Source: Fulvimarina pelagi HTCC2506 (lineage in GTDB: Bacteria; Pseudomonadota; Alphaproteobacteria; Rhizobiales; Rhizobiaceae). From it: DNA of 64,000 nt. The stretch spans positions 1 through 64,000 of the forward strand of contig NZ_DS022273.1 of NCBI RefSeq assembly GCF_000153705.1. The letters run 5' to 3'. A model generated the notes under the pieces. That model had not been told where the DNA came from. It made no database searches and was given only the letters and a program-made list of their open reading frames with translations. Position 1 is the first letter of the stretch; each line of letters begins with the position of its first letter. Both the position numbers and the translations under genes were made by a program. This document shows positions 26,372 to 34,101 of the stretch, piece after piece.

Positions 26372-27579
26372 GCGTGGCCTCCATGGCGGCCGTGATAGTC
26401 GTTCCCCAGATGCGAGCCGCGGCCGCCATGTCCCTGATGCCTGTCATGGTCGTGAGGGCCTCCGTGGTCATGGTGCATATGACCGCTATCATGGTCGTGG
26501 CCGTCACGGTCCTCGTCAGCCCCCTCCACGATGGCAGCGAGCGTGGACAGAGTTTCGTCGTCGAAACTGTTCAGGACTAGCATGGCTTCTGACCATTCAA
26601 GGCCGGGTAGGATCGAAGAAAGATGCGCCGATCTCGTTAGTCCGGGCCACATCGCAGGCGAAAAACCGTTCGCGACGGACACAAGATTCGCAAAACGAGT
26701 GCGCGTGTCGCCGTACCCTTCGACCGCACCGAGCCCGCGGGGGATGGCGAGCGTAGCGCCAGCCCAATGGATGGCACGACTGAGCTTTTCGAGCGGCACG
26801 GAAGTCGCACCGCCCACTGCTGCAAGCCGGGCGCGTTGGCCGAGTACCGGCAGGCCGAGAACGTCGAGAAGCCGGGCAAGCCGCAAGAGCGCTGCCGGAA
26901 CATCGTTCCCCCCAGCCTGCGAGAGCGGTGGCCGCACCACCTTGACGGACTGGATCACGTCGCCCTGAAGCGTCATTTCCAGAAGCAAACCCGGCGGGAA
27001 CATCGGCAGGAAAGGGCCAAATCGCGCCGTGTAGAGGTCCAGCGCGAGGCCGTCCCTCAAATCATCGGACGTCATCGCCATAGGTCGGCCATAGGGCGTA
27101 CCACCCATCATGCCCTGGCCGCCCTGGCCATGGGGGCCAATGCCCTCCCAGGAGTTGGGCGGCTCGTCGTGCAAAAGGTCCGGCTCGCTTGACCGCTCGC
27201 CGCTGGCCAGCTCTTGCCAAAGCTTCTCGAGACGGTCGCGCACTGCATCGTCCGAGCGCCCCGCTTCGCTTGCTTCTATGTCGACTTCGAGAGTGCTGCC
27301 GGTAAAGACTTCCGCGTCCCCCAGTGCTTCGCCCACTTCAGCATTCCAGAGGAGCGTTACTCGAGGATGCGGCATCTGGTCGTGCAGGCGGCGCAGATCC
27401 TCGCGGTCTTCCAGCCGCATGCGCCCCGCGATCAGGAAGATCGCGGCATGGCGCGGGCTCGCCGCGCGAACGAAACGCGCATCATTGAAGAGACGTTCGA
27501 GCCGGTCGCGCATCCCTTCGCCGATCGCGACGAAGACCGCCACTGGTGCTTCGCCAGCCCAATTCGAAAGCACACTCAC
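26368..27579 (-). CDS. Fused NuoB/NuoD-like protein, cysteine-free, with His-rich tail
   Basis: 403 residues from GTG 27579, which overlaps the nuoA stop (GTGA). Residues ~25-83 match NuoB (ASPRHAAIFLIAG, LRRLHDQMPHPRVTLLW), but the CC pair and the other N2-cluster cysteines are missing; the whole protein has no Cys. Residues ~170-345 resemble the start and core of NuoD (LYTARFGPFLPMFPPGLLLE, TLQGDVIQSV). A Gly/Met-rich linker (~148-168) joins them. The last 50 residues are Asp/Gly/His-rich with 14 His after residue 360. It probably caps the membrane arm on the cytoplasmic side without redox chemistry. The fusion is recognisable; the function is inference. Confidence 0.85.
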   Translation of the reverse strand: MSVLSNWAGEAPVAVFVAIGEGMRDRLERLFNDARFVRAASPRHAAIFLIAGRMRLEDREDLRRLHDQMPHPRVTLLWNAEVGEALGDAEVFTGSTLEVDIEASEAGRSDDAVRDRLEKLWQELASGERSSEPDLLHDEPPNSWEGIGPHGQGGQGMMGGTPYGRPMAMTSDDLRDGLALDLYTARFGPFLPMFPPGLLLEMTLQGDVIQSVKVVRPPLSQAGGNDVPAALLRLARLLDVLGLPVLGQRARLAAVGGATSVPLEKLSRAIHWAGATLAIPRGLGAVEGYGDTRTRFANLVSVANGFSPAMWPGLTRSAHLSSILPGLEWSEAMLVLNSFDDETLSTLAAIVEGADEDRDGHDHDSGHMHHDHGGPHDHDRHQGHGGRGSHLGNDYHGRHGGHA

Positions 27580-27914
27580 TGCCACCGGAATACGCCCTCG
27601 CGCCAAGCATAGACGATGCCGATGGAGAGGATCGCCAGGAACATACCCATCTCCATCATCGCCATCCCGCCTTCTTCGACGAAGACGACAGCCCAAGGAT
27701 ACATGAACATCATCTCCATCTCGAAGGCGATAAAGAGCAGCGTCATGGAGTAGTAGCGAATGTGATAGCGCTGCCAGGCATGGGTGTCAGGCGTTCCGCC
27801 TCCGAGGAAAGGAAGCTGTTGAGGTGCCGTTGCCGAATGTCGGACGCCGTGGACTCCTCGGATGCACAACACCGACAGGATTCCGATTAAGAAGACCCAA
27901 GGAACGATCTCCAT
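27576..27914 (-). CDS. nuoA: NuoA-like subunit, first gene of the complex I-like operon
   Basis: 112 residues, three helices, from the ATG at 27914 with GAGG 9 bases upstream. NuoA features are PFLGGGTPDTHAWQRYHIRYY (family PYECG...A..R...+FY) and LLFIAFEMEMMFMYPWAV (family FliFDvEv.flyPWAv). The conserved E-C-G of the first loop reads LGG, so its loop Cys is absent. It opens the operon, with a perfect inverted repeat 33 bases upstream. Confidence 0.9.
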   Translation of the reverse strand: MEIVPWVFLIGILSVLCIRGVHGVRHSATAPQQLPFLGGGTPDTHAWQRYHIRYYSMTLLFIAFEMEMMFMYPWAVVFVEEGGMAMMEMGMFLAILSIGIVYAWREGVFRWQ

Positions 27915-27946
27915 GCGCAAAACCTCAATCGAGTTCAGCAATTGCA

Positions 27947-27969
27947 ATCCGCGTTCAGTTAACGCGGAT
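27947..27969. promoter_or_regulatory. Perfect 9-5-9 inverted repeat upstream of the nuoA-like gene
   Basis: ATCCGCGTT-CAGTT-AACGCGGAT is perfectly symmetric over nine bases per arm and lies 33-55 bases upstream of the first start codon of the complex I-like operon. The position fits a repressor/activator operator or a 5'-leader hairpin. No regulator gene is adjacent, so the binding protein is unknown. Confidence 0.55.
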
Positions 27970-28102
27970 CTAGAGCGAGGATGTGAACAGGCACTATGCA
28001 GATAGATGAAAAAAACGATGTACTCGTTAGCTGTGCATCATACACGGCCTCTTTTTGCTCTCTAATGTAGTTACCAGAAGGAGTTCCAGACAATAAGATA
28101 TA

Positions 28103-28756
28103 CTACAATGTTCGCGCATTCGGATTTTTCTTCTTTAATGCTTCGATGTAATTAGTCGGAAAAAGAATGTGATTTGCCGTGTCGAGCCCCATATATGATG
28201 CAATCTCGTTCGTGAATGAAGAGCAATTGTAGGCAACGGCATGCCAAAGTGGGCGAGATGACTGAAGGTCCTTTATGAACGAGTATAGCTTTCTGTATTC
28301 ACCTGGAGAAAGTGCAATCGTCAGCTCGTTTTGAAGGTAAGCAATTTCTGTATCACCATCCGAAGGACCTGTCTCAGACGGCACAGGCACGACATGGCCG
28401 ATCGAGTACGGAACGTCGCTCGTCGAGGCGGGATGAAGCCCCGCAATCTCCGTCATCGACTGGATCAGCACACCAGATCGATCGTAGGGAATATTGCCAT
28501 TGGAGTCGCGTTCGCCAAACGCAACAAAGGAATGTCCATAGCTTTCTGCGTTTCTAGCTCGGAATGAGACAAAATAGGGTTTCTCCAATAACCCGACAGC
28601 GCTCGTACCGGAGTAGGGAGTAAACCGAACCGCGTTCTCCACGCCTCCAGCGGCATTCGAGAATGCAAGAGAGTTGTCGTAGCTTGCCGGTTGTGTGGCT
28701 GAGCATGCTGAAACGACGACAGCACTTAGCATCAGAACGAATAATCTAGATTTCAT
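28103..28756 (-). CDS. Lipoprotein with permuted papain-like (His...Cys) motifs
   Basis: 217 residues. The signal has a lipobox VSACSA. The order His (ESYGHSFVAFGE) then Cys (AVAYNCSSFTNEIASYMGL) is that of circularly permuted NlpC/P60 or DUF4105-like enzymes, which act on amide or acyl bonds in the envelope. It lies between the complex I-like operon and the cytochrome c/MCO pair. Lower GC and codon use than its neighbours suggest a separate origin. The exact substrate is unknown. Confidence 0.65.
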   Translation of the reverse strand: MKSRLFVLMLSAVVVSACSATQPASYDNSLAFSNAAGGVENAVRFTPYSGTSAVGLLEKPYFVSFRARNAESYGHSFVAFGERDSNGNIPYDRSGVLIQSMTEIAGLHPASTSDVPYSIGHVVPVPSETGPSDGDTEIAYLQNELTIALSPGEYRKLYSFIKDLQSSRPLWHAVAYNCSSFTNEIASYMGLDTANHILFPTNYIEALKKKNPNARTL

Positions 28757-28780
28757 TTCAAGCCCTCATGGTAAAGGCGA

Positions 28781-29194
28781 TCAAAAGACGCCGTTGGCTT
28801 TCTGGACTTCTCGCACATAGGCGACAATGTCTCGAACTTGGCGAGGCGTGATCCCATCGACCGGCAGCATGTTTCCGAACTGCCAATGATGGGCGCGCGC
28901 TCCTTGCGTCGCAGCGATGAGGAAGGCCTGGTCGCCGTGATGGTTCGGCTCGTAGATGCGATGGATCAGCGGCGGGCCCTGCTCGCTTCCGCCAGCGTTC
29001 TCGCCGTGGCACGCGGCGCAATTCTCTTTGAAAAGATCTTCGCCATAAGCAGCTTGCGCCGATAGTTCAGGGACGGTCACGTCGTCGATGTGGTCGGCGG
29101 CTGCATCGCCGGGTGACGTCGCCCGCCAGATCAGGAACGCCCCGACGGCGACGGCGCCGATGGCTGCGGCGAGTGTTGTCTTGCTGATGTTCAT
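28781..29194 (-). CDS. Membrane-anchored monohaem cytochrome c
   Basis: 137 residues from the ATG at 29194, 11 bases after the MCO stop. An N-terminal anchor (about 5-25) is followed by the haem site CAACH and a likely axial Met in QFGNMLPVDGITPRQV. The first 32 codons are inside the direct repeat, so an identical 5' end lies at 1-96. It is paired with the MCO as at 12439-14441, suggesting electron transfer between the two; that is inference. Confidence 0.9.
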   Translation of the reverse strand: MNISKTTLAAAIGAVAVGAFLIWRATSPGDAAADHIDDVTVPELSAQAAYGEDLFKENCAACHGENAGGSEQGPPLIHRIYEPNHHGDQAFLIAATQGARAHHWQFGNMLPVDGITPRQVRDIVAYVREVQKANGVF

Positions 29195-30471
29195 CTCTGC
29201 TCTGCTCAGGCCACTTCGAACCATGTCATCATGCCGGAGGCCGAGTGCTCCAGCATGTGGCAGTGAAGCAGCCATTTGCCCGGATTGTCGGCAACGAAGG
29301 CAATTTCGATGGTCTCGTCGGGCACCGTCAGCGTGGTGTCACGCATGGCGACATCGCCCGTCGGCTCGCCATTGCGCGTCAGGACCCGGAAATGATGGCC
29401 GTGCACGTGCATCGCATGGGGCCAGCCGGTCTCGTTGCGGATCGTGATGACGGCCGTCTGGCCCTTCGCGAAGCGGGCAAGCGGTTTGCCCCTGTCGTCG
29501 GCGACGCCGTTGAAGGCCCAGACATAGCCCTTGCCGACGAGAGAGCGGGTGTCCATCATCCGGCCCTTGTGCATGGCTCCGGCCATCCCACCCATCGCAC
29601 CGCCCTCCATCAGGAGTTCGGCCCGAACGGCGTCGGAAAGGTCGTCCGGCAGGGACGGACCCGACCGCGGCAGGCCGATGGCTTCGGGGAAAGAGGCGCG
29701 CACCGGCTCGCCCGTAACCGCGAATTCCGCGATCTCGAACGGGCCGCCATTGGTATGGAGAACCAGCGTTTTCGGCGTTTCGTCGTCGAGGATGTCGACG
29801 AGGAGGTCGGTTCGCTGGGCAGGCGCCAGCCAGACCGGCTCATTCTCCTCGACGAGCGGCACCGGCATACCGTCGAGGGCGAGGCGCCATGTACGCGTTC
29901 CCGGCAGTCCCAGTTCCATGATCCGCGCATTGGCGGCGTTGATCAGCCGCACGCGGATACGCTCGTTGGGCCTCACCTCGATCCGCGGCTTGGAACGGCC
30001 GTTCACGGTGACGAAGTTGCCGAGACGCCCGCCATGGCTCCAGTCCATCATCTGGCCAAAGCTGTCGTCGATCGAGCCGTCCTCGGCGAGGCGCCAGTCG
30101 TCGACGAGAAGAACGAGGTCTCGGTCGGCACCCTCCCAGGGCTCGGCTTCCTCAACGATCAGCGCGCCGTGCAGGCCGCGGGCGTTCTGCTCCCAGGAGC
30201 GGTCGTGCGAATGATACCAGTAGGTGCCGGGATCGGGCGCCTCGAAGTCGTAGACGAAGCGGCCGCCGGGCGCGATCGCCTCCTGCGTGAGGCCCGGCAC
30301 GCCGTCCATCGCGTTGTCAATGCGGATGCCGTGCCAGTGGACGCTGGTCGGCTGGTCGAGGCCATTCTCGACGACGGCGCTGAGCCGCTCCCCGGCCATT
30401 GTTCTTAGGACAGGCCCGGGCACGGTACCGTCGAAGCCCCAGATCGGCGTCGGCGAAGCGAGATCGGACGG
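29099..30471 (+). repeat. Copy B of the exact direct repeat
   Basis: Matches 1-1373 with offset 29,098. To its left the match must continue to at least 29099 (the window begins there in copy A). Bases 30472 onward differ from 1374 onward. The junction lies within the MCO reading frame, so the two MCO genes share everything after it. Confidence 0.93.
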
Positions 30472-30612
30472 AAGAATCAAGGCTGAAGCTCGGCGCGCCG
30501 TCAAGACACGGGCAGTCCCGTTTTCCTTCGATAGGTCAATAACGCGACCGAAGGCTTTCTGGCTGATGACGGCTCCAGCCCCTGCCAAGAAGGCCCTTCG
30601 AGGTAACTTCAT
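29206..30612 (-). CDS. Multicopper oxidase, Tat-exported (copy B)
   Basis: 468 residues from the ATG at 30612. Twin-arginine signal KLPRRAFLAGAG. The first ~47 residues differ from copy A, and the rest is identical, including the four copper motifs (HWHG, YHSH, HAMHVHGHHF, HCHMLEHSASG). The start overlaps the stop of the L,D-transpeptidase gene (ATGA). Both N termini blend smoothly into the shared part (RVLTARRASALILP here), so both proteins may be functional. A periplasmic Cu(I) oxidase role is inferred. Confidence 0.9.
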   Translation of the reverse strand: MKLPRRAFLAGAGAVISQKAFGRVIDLSKENGTARVLTARRASALILPSDLASPTPIWGFDGTVPGPVLRTMAGERLSAVVENGLDQPTSVHWHGIRIDNAMDGVPGLTQEAIAPGGRFVYDFEAPDPGTYWYHSHDRSWEQNARGLHGALIVEEAEPWEGADRDLVLLVDDWRLAEDGSIDDSFGQMMDWSHGGRLGNFVTVNGRSKPRIEVRPNERIRVRLINAANARIMELGLPGTRTWRLALDGMPVPLVEENEPVWLAPAQRTDLLVDILDDETPKTLVLHTNGGPFEIAEFAVTGEPVRASFPEAIGLPRSGPSLPDDLSDAVRAELLMEGGAMGGMAGAMHKGRMMDTRSLVGKGYVWAFNGVADDRGKPLARFAKGQTAVITIRNETGWPHAMHVHGHHFRVLTRNGEPTGDVAMRDTTLTVPDETIEIAFVADNPGKWLLHCHMLEHSASGMMTWFEVA

Positions 30613-31337
30613 AGGGCGGCCATCACAGAACTCGTCTCGATCTGACGCCTGGATGGTCTGACCTTGACCAATGTTCCATCCGGGACGCGGCTGTAGAGAT
30701 CGATGATTTCGTGATTAAGAAGCCTAATGCATCCCGATGAAACGGCTCGACCGATCGAATTGGCCTCTGGCGAACCATGAATTCGATAAAGCGTGTCGAC
30801 TCCATCCTGGAAAAGATAAAGTGCTCTGGCGCCAAGCGGGTTCGAGAGACCTGGCGGCATCCCGCCGTTTGCCGCGGAATACGGCTCCAATTCAGGCTGC
30901 CGCTCAATCATTTCCCGTGGGGGCGTCCAAGTGGGCCATTGCTTCTTGTATTGGACGCGCGCAGAGCCCGACCACGAAAAGCCTTGTCGGCCGACACCAA
31001 TGCCATAGCGCAGAGCCTGACCTCCTTCTTGAACCAGATAAAGATATTTCTCGTCCGGATCGACCACGAGTGTGCCCGGCTGCTCTCCAGTCGGATCATC
31101 GACGAGCTGCCTCCAATATTGCGGGGCGACGACCCCCGGGGGAACGGCAGGAATGGTAAATGGCTCTGAATAGATCGGGCCGTAATAGGTCGGATAGGTC
31201 CAAGAACCCGACGTGGCGTTCTGAAGTCGCGGTCGACTGCGAGGCGGGGCAGAGGCGGCGATTCTGTTTGCAGACGTACATCCGCCGAGGGCCAGTAATC
31301 CTAAACCCGTCAAGGCTGTCCTGCGCGTAAAAGGCAA
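30609..31337 (-). CDS. L,D-transpeptidase (YkuD family), lipoprotein-like
   Basis: 242 residues. The N terminus FTRRTALTGLGLLALGGC combines a twin-arginine motif and a lipobox. The YkuD catalytic signature is HGSPEANSIGRAVSSGCIR, with the nucleophile Cys. The start is a TTG at 31337 with GGAG upstream. The family forms 3-3 crosslinks or anchors proteins on peptidoglycan in the periplasm. Membership in a copper cluster is common but unexplained; envelope repair is a possible role (inference). It overlaps the MCO copy B start. Confidence 0.9.
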   Translation of the reverse strand: MPFTRRTALTGLGLLALGGCTSANRIAASAPPRSRPRLQNATSGSWTYPTYYGPIYSEPFTIPAVPPGVVAPQYWRQLVDDPTGEQPGTLVVDPDEKYLYLVQEGGQALRYGIGVGRQGFSWSGSARVQYKKQWPTWTPPREMIERQPELEPYSAANGGMPPGLSNPLGARALYLFQDGVDTLYRIHGSPEANSIGRAVSSGCIRLLNHEIIDLYSRVPDGTLVKVRPSRRQIETSSVMAAL

Positions 31338-31392
31338 AATTTAACTCTCCATTCGAAGGGCGCTCCGCTACGGAGAGCGGAGCGCCTCTTCG

Positions 31393-31677
31393 TCATTTCA
31401 TTTCGACAACAGTCAACTTGCCGCGAACCCGGTCGGCGATGAATTGGATGTTGCTGCCCTCTTTGGCCTTTTCGAGCATTGCAGGATCGGCGACCGAAAA
31501 CACCATCGTCATCCCTGGCATGTCGAGGTTTGTCAGAGGACCATGCTTGATCGTGATCTTCTTCGCCTTGGTGTCGACCTTCTGTATGGTGCCAGCGGTA
31601 AACTCAGCTGCCATTGCAGGCATTGCCGCCGAGGCTGCGATGATTGCCGCGAAAGCGAGTTTGATGATCGTTTTCAT
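31393..31677 (-). CDS. CusF-like periplasmic copper-binding protein
   Basis: 94 residues with a signal peptide ending at MAAEF. It is a single CusF-like domain: ITIKHGPLTNLDMPGMTMVF holds the His and the MTM pair. The usual Trp is Met (LDMPGM), as in domains 3 and 4 of the CusB protein. It is the intact relative of the pseudogene at 2833-3072. It lies between the L,D-transpeptidase and a secreted protein, on the same strand. Confidence 0.9.
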   Translation of the reverse strand: MKTIIKLAFAAIIAASAAMPAMAAEFTAGTIQKVDTKAKKITIKHGPLTNLDMPGMTMVFSVADPAMLEKAKEGSNIQFIADRVRGKLTVVEMK

Positions 31678-31710
31678 TAGAAAGTCCTTTCAGGATTCGC
31701 TTGGTGCGCA

Positions 31711-32097
31711 TTACTGCGAACGGTCTTCCGTGCCAGGCACCAGTGACCTTCGTCCTAACTGCGTCTCGGCGACCGGAGCCTGATTGTGATACTTGTCGCT
31801 TGCCACCCTTCGACGTGATTTCTCCTGCGAACGTTCCAGACCAGCTTCCGACCCAGGGATTAGGTTATGGTCGGAAATGACAGTCGCAGAATCCGAATAG
31901 CCGAAGGTTTGCGTCCCATGCTGCAGGATCGTGTGATCGGCACTGCCGGCTGCAACATGGCCTCCTCGAGTAACGGCCATGCGTTCTGCCGTTTCATGGG
32001 CAACAATTCCAGCTTCCGAACCCGGAACGAGACCAGCGGCGTAGCTCGCTGTGGACGCAATCATGGTTGCCAGAGTAGCGGTAATAAGGATGCGCAT
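31711..32097 (-). CDS. Secreted protein with three L-[VI]-P-G-[ST]-E motifs
   Basis: 128 residues. The signal peptide ends near SYAAG. The motif appears three times: AGLVPGSEAGI right after the signal, HNLIPGSEAGL in the middle and RSLVPGTEDRS at the C terminus. The regions between are polar with several His (ERMAVTRGGHVAAGSADH). No family is recognised. Its position in the copper operon between the CusF-like and cupredoxin genes suggests a periplasmic metal role; that is inference. Confidence 0.65.
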   Translation of the reverse strand: MRILITATLATMIASTASYAAGLVPGSEAGIVAHETAERMAVTRGGHVAAGSADHTILQHGTQTFGYSDSATVISDHNLIPGSEAGLERSQEKSRRRVASDKYHNQAPVAETQLGRRSLVPGTEDRSQ

Positions 32098-32132
32098 TTG
32101 TCTTTCCCTTGCTTGACCGGTGTTAAGATTCG

Positions 32133-32621
32133 TTACTTCGAAGCGACGGTCAGCGGACCGTGCATTCCGGACTCGTAGTGTCCAGGAATAAGGCAGGCGA
32201 ACTCGAAGCTTCCCGGTTTGGTGAAGCTCCAGATGATTTCGCCGAAATTATCCGGTTCAAGACGGATCGCGTTTGCATCCGCATGCTCCATCTCGGGGAA
32301 TTTCTCCATCAGAGCCATATGCTCCTGAATTTCATCCATGGAATCCATGACGAATTCATGTGCGGTTTCGCCGTCGTTTACGATCTTGAAGCGAACCGTT
32401 TCGCCCGCCTTGACCTGAATGGCCGCAGGCGAAAACAGCATCGCTCCGTCGTCGTTTTCCGACATCACAACCTTAATGGTCCGCGCCACATTTGCCGCTT
32501 CGCCTGGTTTGCCGATGGCCATCTCGTCGTCGTGGCCCCCAGAATGGCTTCCCGCTGCATAAGCTGGAAGGGCAAGGAGGGCGGCGGCACCAATAGAGAG
32601 AGCCGCAACAAAAGTTCTCAT
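32133..32621 (-). CDS. Cupredoxin (plastocyanin/azurin-like) copper protein
   Basis: 162 residues from the ATG at 32621 with AGGAGA upstream. A signal peptide and a His-rich stretch (GSHSGGHDDEMA) precede a cupredoxin domain. The likely type 1 copper ligands are His in ETAHEFVMDS, then Cys-x4-His-x4-Met in FACLIPGHYESGM. It probably stores or shuttles copper or electrons for the MCO encoded just upstream in the operon. Confidence 0.9.
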   Translation of the reverse strand: MRTFVAALSIGAAALLALPAYAAGSHSGGHDDEMAIGKPGEAANVARTIKVVMSENDDGAMLFSPAAIQVKAGETVRFKIVNDGETAHEFVMDSMDEIQEHMALMEKFPEMEHADANAIRLEPDNFGEIIWSFTKPGSFEFACLIPGHYESGMHGPLTVASK

Positions 32622-32671
32622 GATAATCTTTCTCCTGAGTTTCTTGAGAATTCCCTGTTCAGTTCCGGCTT

Positions 32672-34060
32672 CTAGTGGCCGGAATGGTCGCTGCCCGACA
32701 TCTTGATCTGGCGGACATCCGATTTTCGAAAGGCTGATCCATCCGCGCTTCCAGCAGGGGCCGTGGGGGCCGCGGCCAGTGCCCCGGTCCATTCGTAAGC
32801 CACCGTTCCTGGCGGATGCTCGTAGTCGCCCGGATCTTCGTAGTTGCCAGCTTCGCGCCCGTCGCGAACCTTCATAACGGTGAACATGCCGCCCATCTCG
32901 AGCGAGCCAAATTGGCCCCAGCCGGTCATCATTGGAATGGTGTTGTCGGGGAGCGGCATCGACATCTCGGCCATGTCCGCCATACCCTTGGTACCCATCG
33001 GCATATACTCCGGCTGAACCTGGCGAATTTTCTTTGCGACCTCCGCCTTGTTCGCGCCGATGAACGTCGGAACTTCGTGCCCCATGGCATTCATGGTGTG
33101 GTGCGACTTGTGGCAATGAAGCGCCCAATCGCCGGGATAAACCGCATCGAATTCGTAGGCCCGCATGGCGCCGACAGGAATGTCGATTGAAACCTCTGGC
33201 CAGCGTGCCTCAGGCCGCACCCATCCGCCGTCCGTGCACGTCACCTCGAAATCGTACCCGTGCATGTGAATCGGATGATTGGTCATGGTGAGGTTGCCGA
33301 CCCTGACTCGCACCCGGTCCCCAGTTGCGGCGACCAGCGGCGCCACATCTGGGAAAATGCGGCTGTTGATCGTCCACATGTTGAAGTCGGTCATTTCCAT
33401 GACGCGTGGCAGATACGAGCCGGGGTCGATGTCGTAAGCCGACAACATGAACACAAAGTCCCGGTCGACCGGCATGAAGGTCGGATCCTTGGGGTGAATG
33501 ATGAACATGCCCATCATACCCATCGCCATCTGCACCATCTCGTCGCCATGCGGGTGGTACATAAAGGTGCCGCTCTTCACGGCGTCGAACTCGTAGACGA
33601 AGGTTTTTCCGGATGGGATTGCCGGCTGGGTCAAACCGGCAACGCCGTCCATTCCGCAGGGCAGGATCATGCCGTGCCAGTGGATCGTCGTGTGTTCGGG
33701 AAGCTTGTTGGAGACGAAGATACGCACCCGGTCGCCCTCGACGCATTCGATCGTCGGACCGGGCGACTGGCCGTTGTAGCCCCAGAGATAGGCGGTCATG
33801 CCCTCGGCCATCTCGCGCTCGACGGGCTCTGCGACGAGGTGGAACTCCTTGACGTTGCCGTTCATGCGGAAGGGCAGCGACCAGCCGTTGAGGGTAACGA
33901 CAGGATTGTAATGCGGCCCCTCGCTCGGATGGACCGGCGGCTGCGTCGCCGCACTCTCCATGATCGGGGCCTCGGGTAACCCCATCGCCGATGTTCTGGA
34001 CCATGCTGTAGCACCCGCAAGTGCTACGCCAGCACCCAAAAGCTGACGTCGAGAAACCAT
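32672..34060 (-). CDS. CopA-type multicopper oxidase, Tat-exported
   Basis: 462 residues. The ATG at 34060 has GGAG upstream; an ATG at 34072 is in frame but lacks one. Signal VSRRQLLGAG. Copper motifs are HWHGMI, MYHPHGDEM, HPIHMHGYDF and HCHKSHHTMNAM; the last fits HCH-x3-H-x4-M. Many Met and His residues near the C terminus (MGTKGMADMAEMSMPLP and SGSDHSGH) suggest extra copper binding. It is shorter than Pseudomonas CopA (about 600) and lacks its long Met-rich repeats. It lies directly upstream of the cupredoxin. Confidence 0.92.
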   Translation of the reverse strand: MVSRRQLLGAGVALAGATAWSRTSAMGLPEAPIMESAATQPPVHPSEGPHYNPVVTLNGWSLPFRMNGNVKEFHLVAEPVEREMAEGMTAYLWGYNGQSPGPTIECVEGDRVRIFVSNKLPEHTTIHWHGMILPCGMDGVAGLTQPAIPSGKTFVYEFDAVKSGTFMYHPHGDEMVQMAMGMMGMFIIHPKDPTFMPVDRDFVFMLSAYDIDPGSYLPRVMEMTDFNMWTINSRIFPDVAPLVAATGDRVRVRVGNLTMTNHPIHMHGYDFEVTCTDGGWVRPEARWPEVSIDIPVGAMRAYEFDAVYPGDWALHCHKSHHTMNAMGHEVPTFIGANKAEVAKKIRQVQPEYMPMGTKGMADMAEMSMPLPDNTIPMMTGWGQFGSLEMGGMFTVMKVRDGREAGNYEDPGDYEHPPGTVAYEWTGALAAAPTAPAGSADGSAFRKSDVRQIKMSGSDHSGH

Positions 34061-34101
34061 TATGTTCTCCATTCAGGACGTGGTTGAGATTCCGAGTGAC
34101 G

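Noticed and set aside
26374-26540. His-codon-rich stretch considered as a tandem DNA repeat or CRISPR-like array
   Set aside because: The periodicity comes from CAT/CAC and GAC/GGC codons of the His-rich protein tail; no spacer/repeat structure exists.
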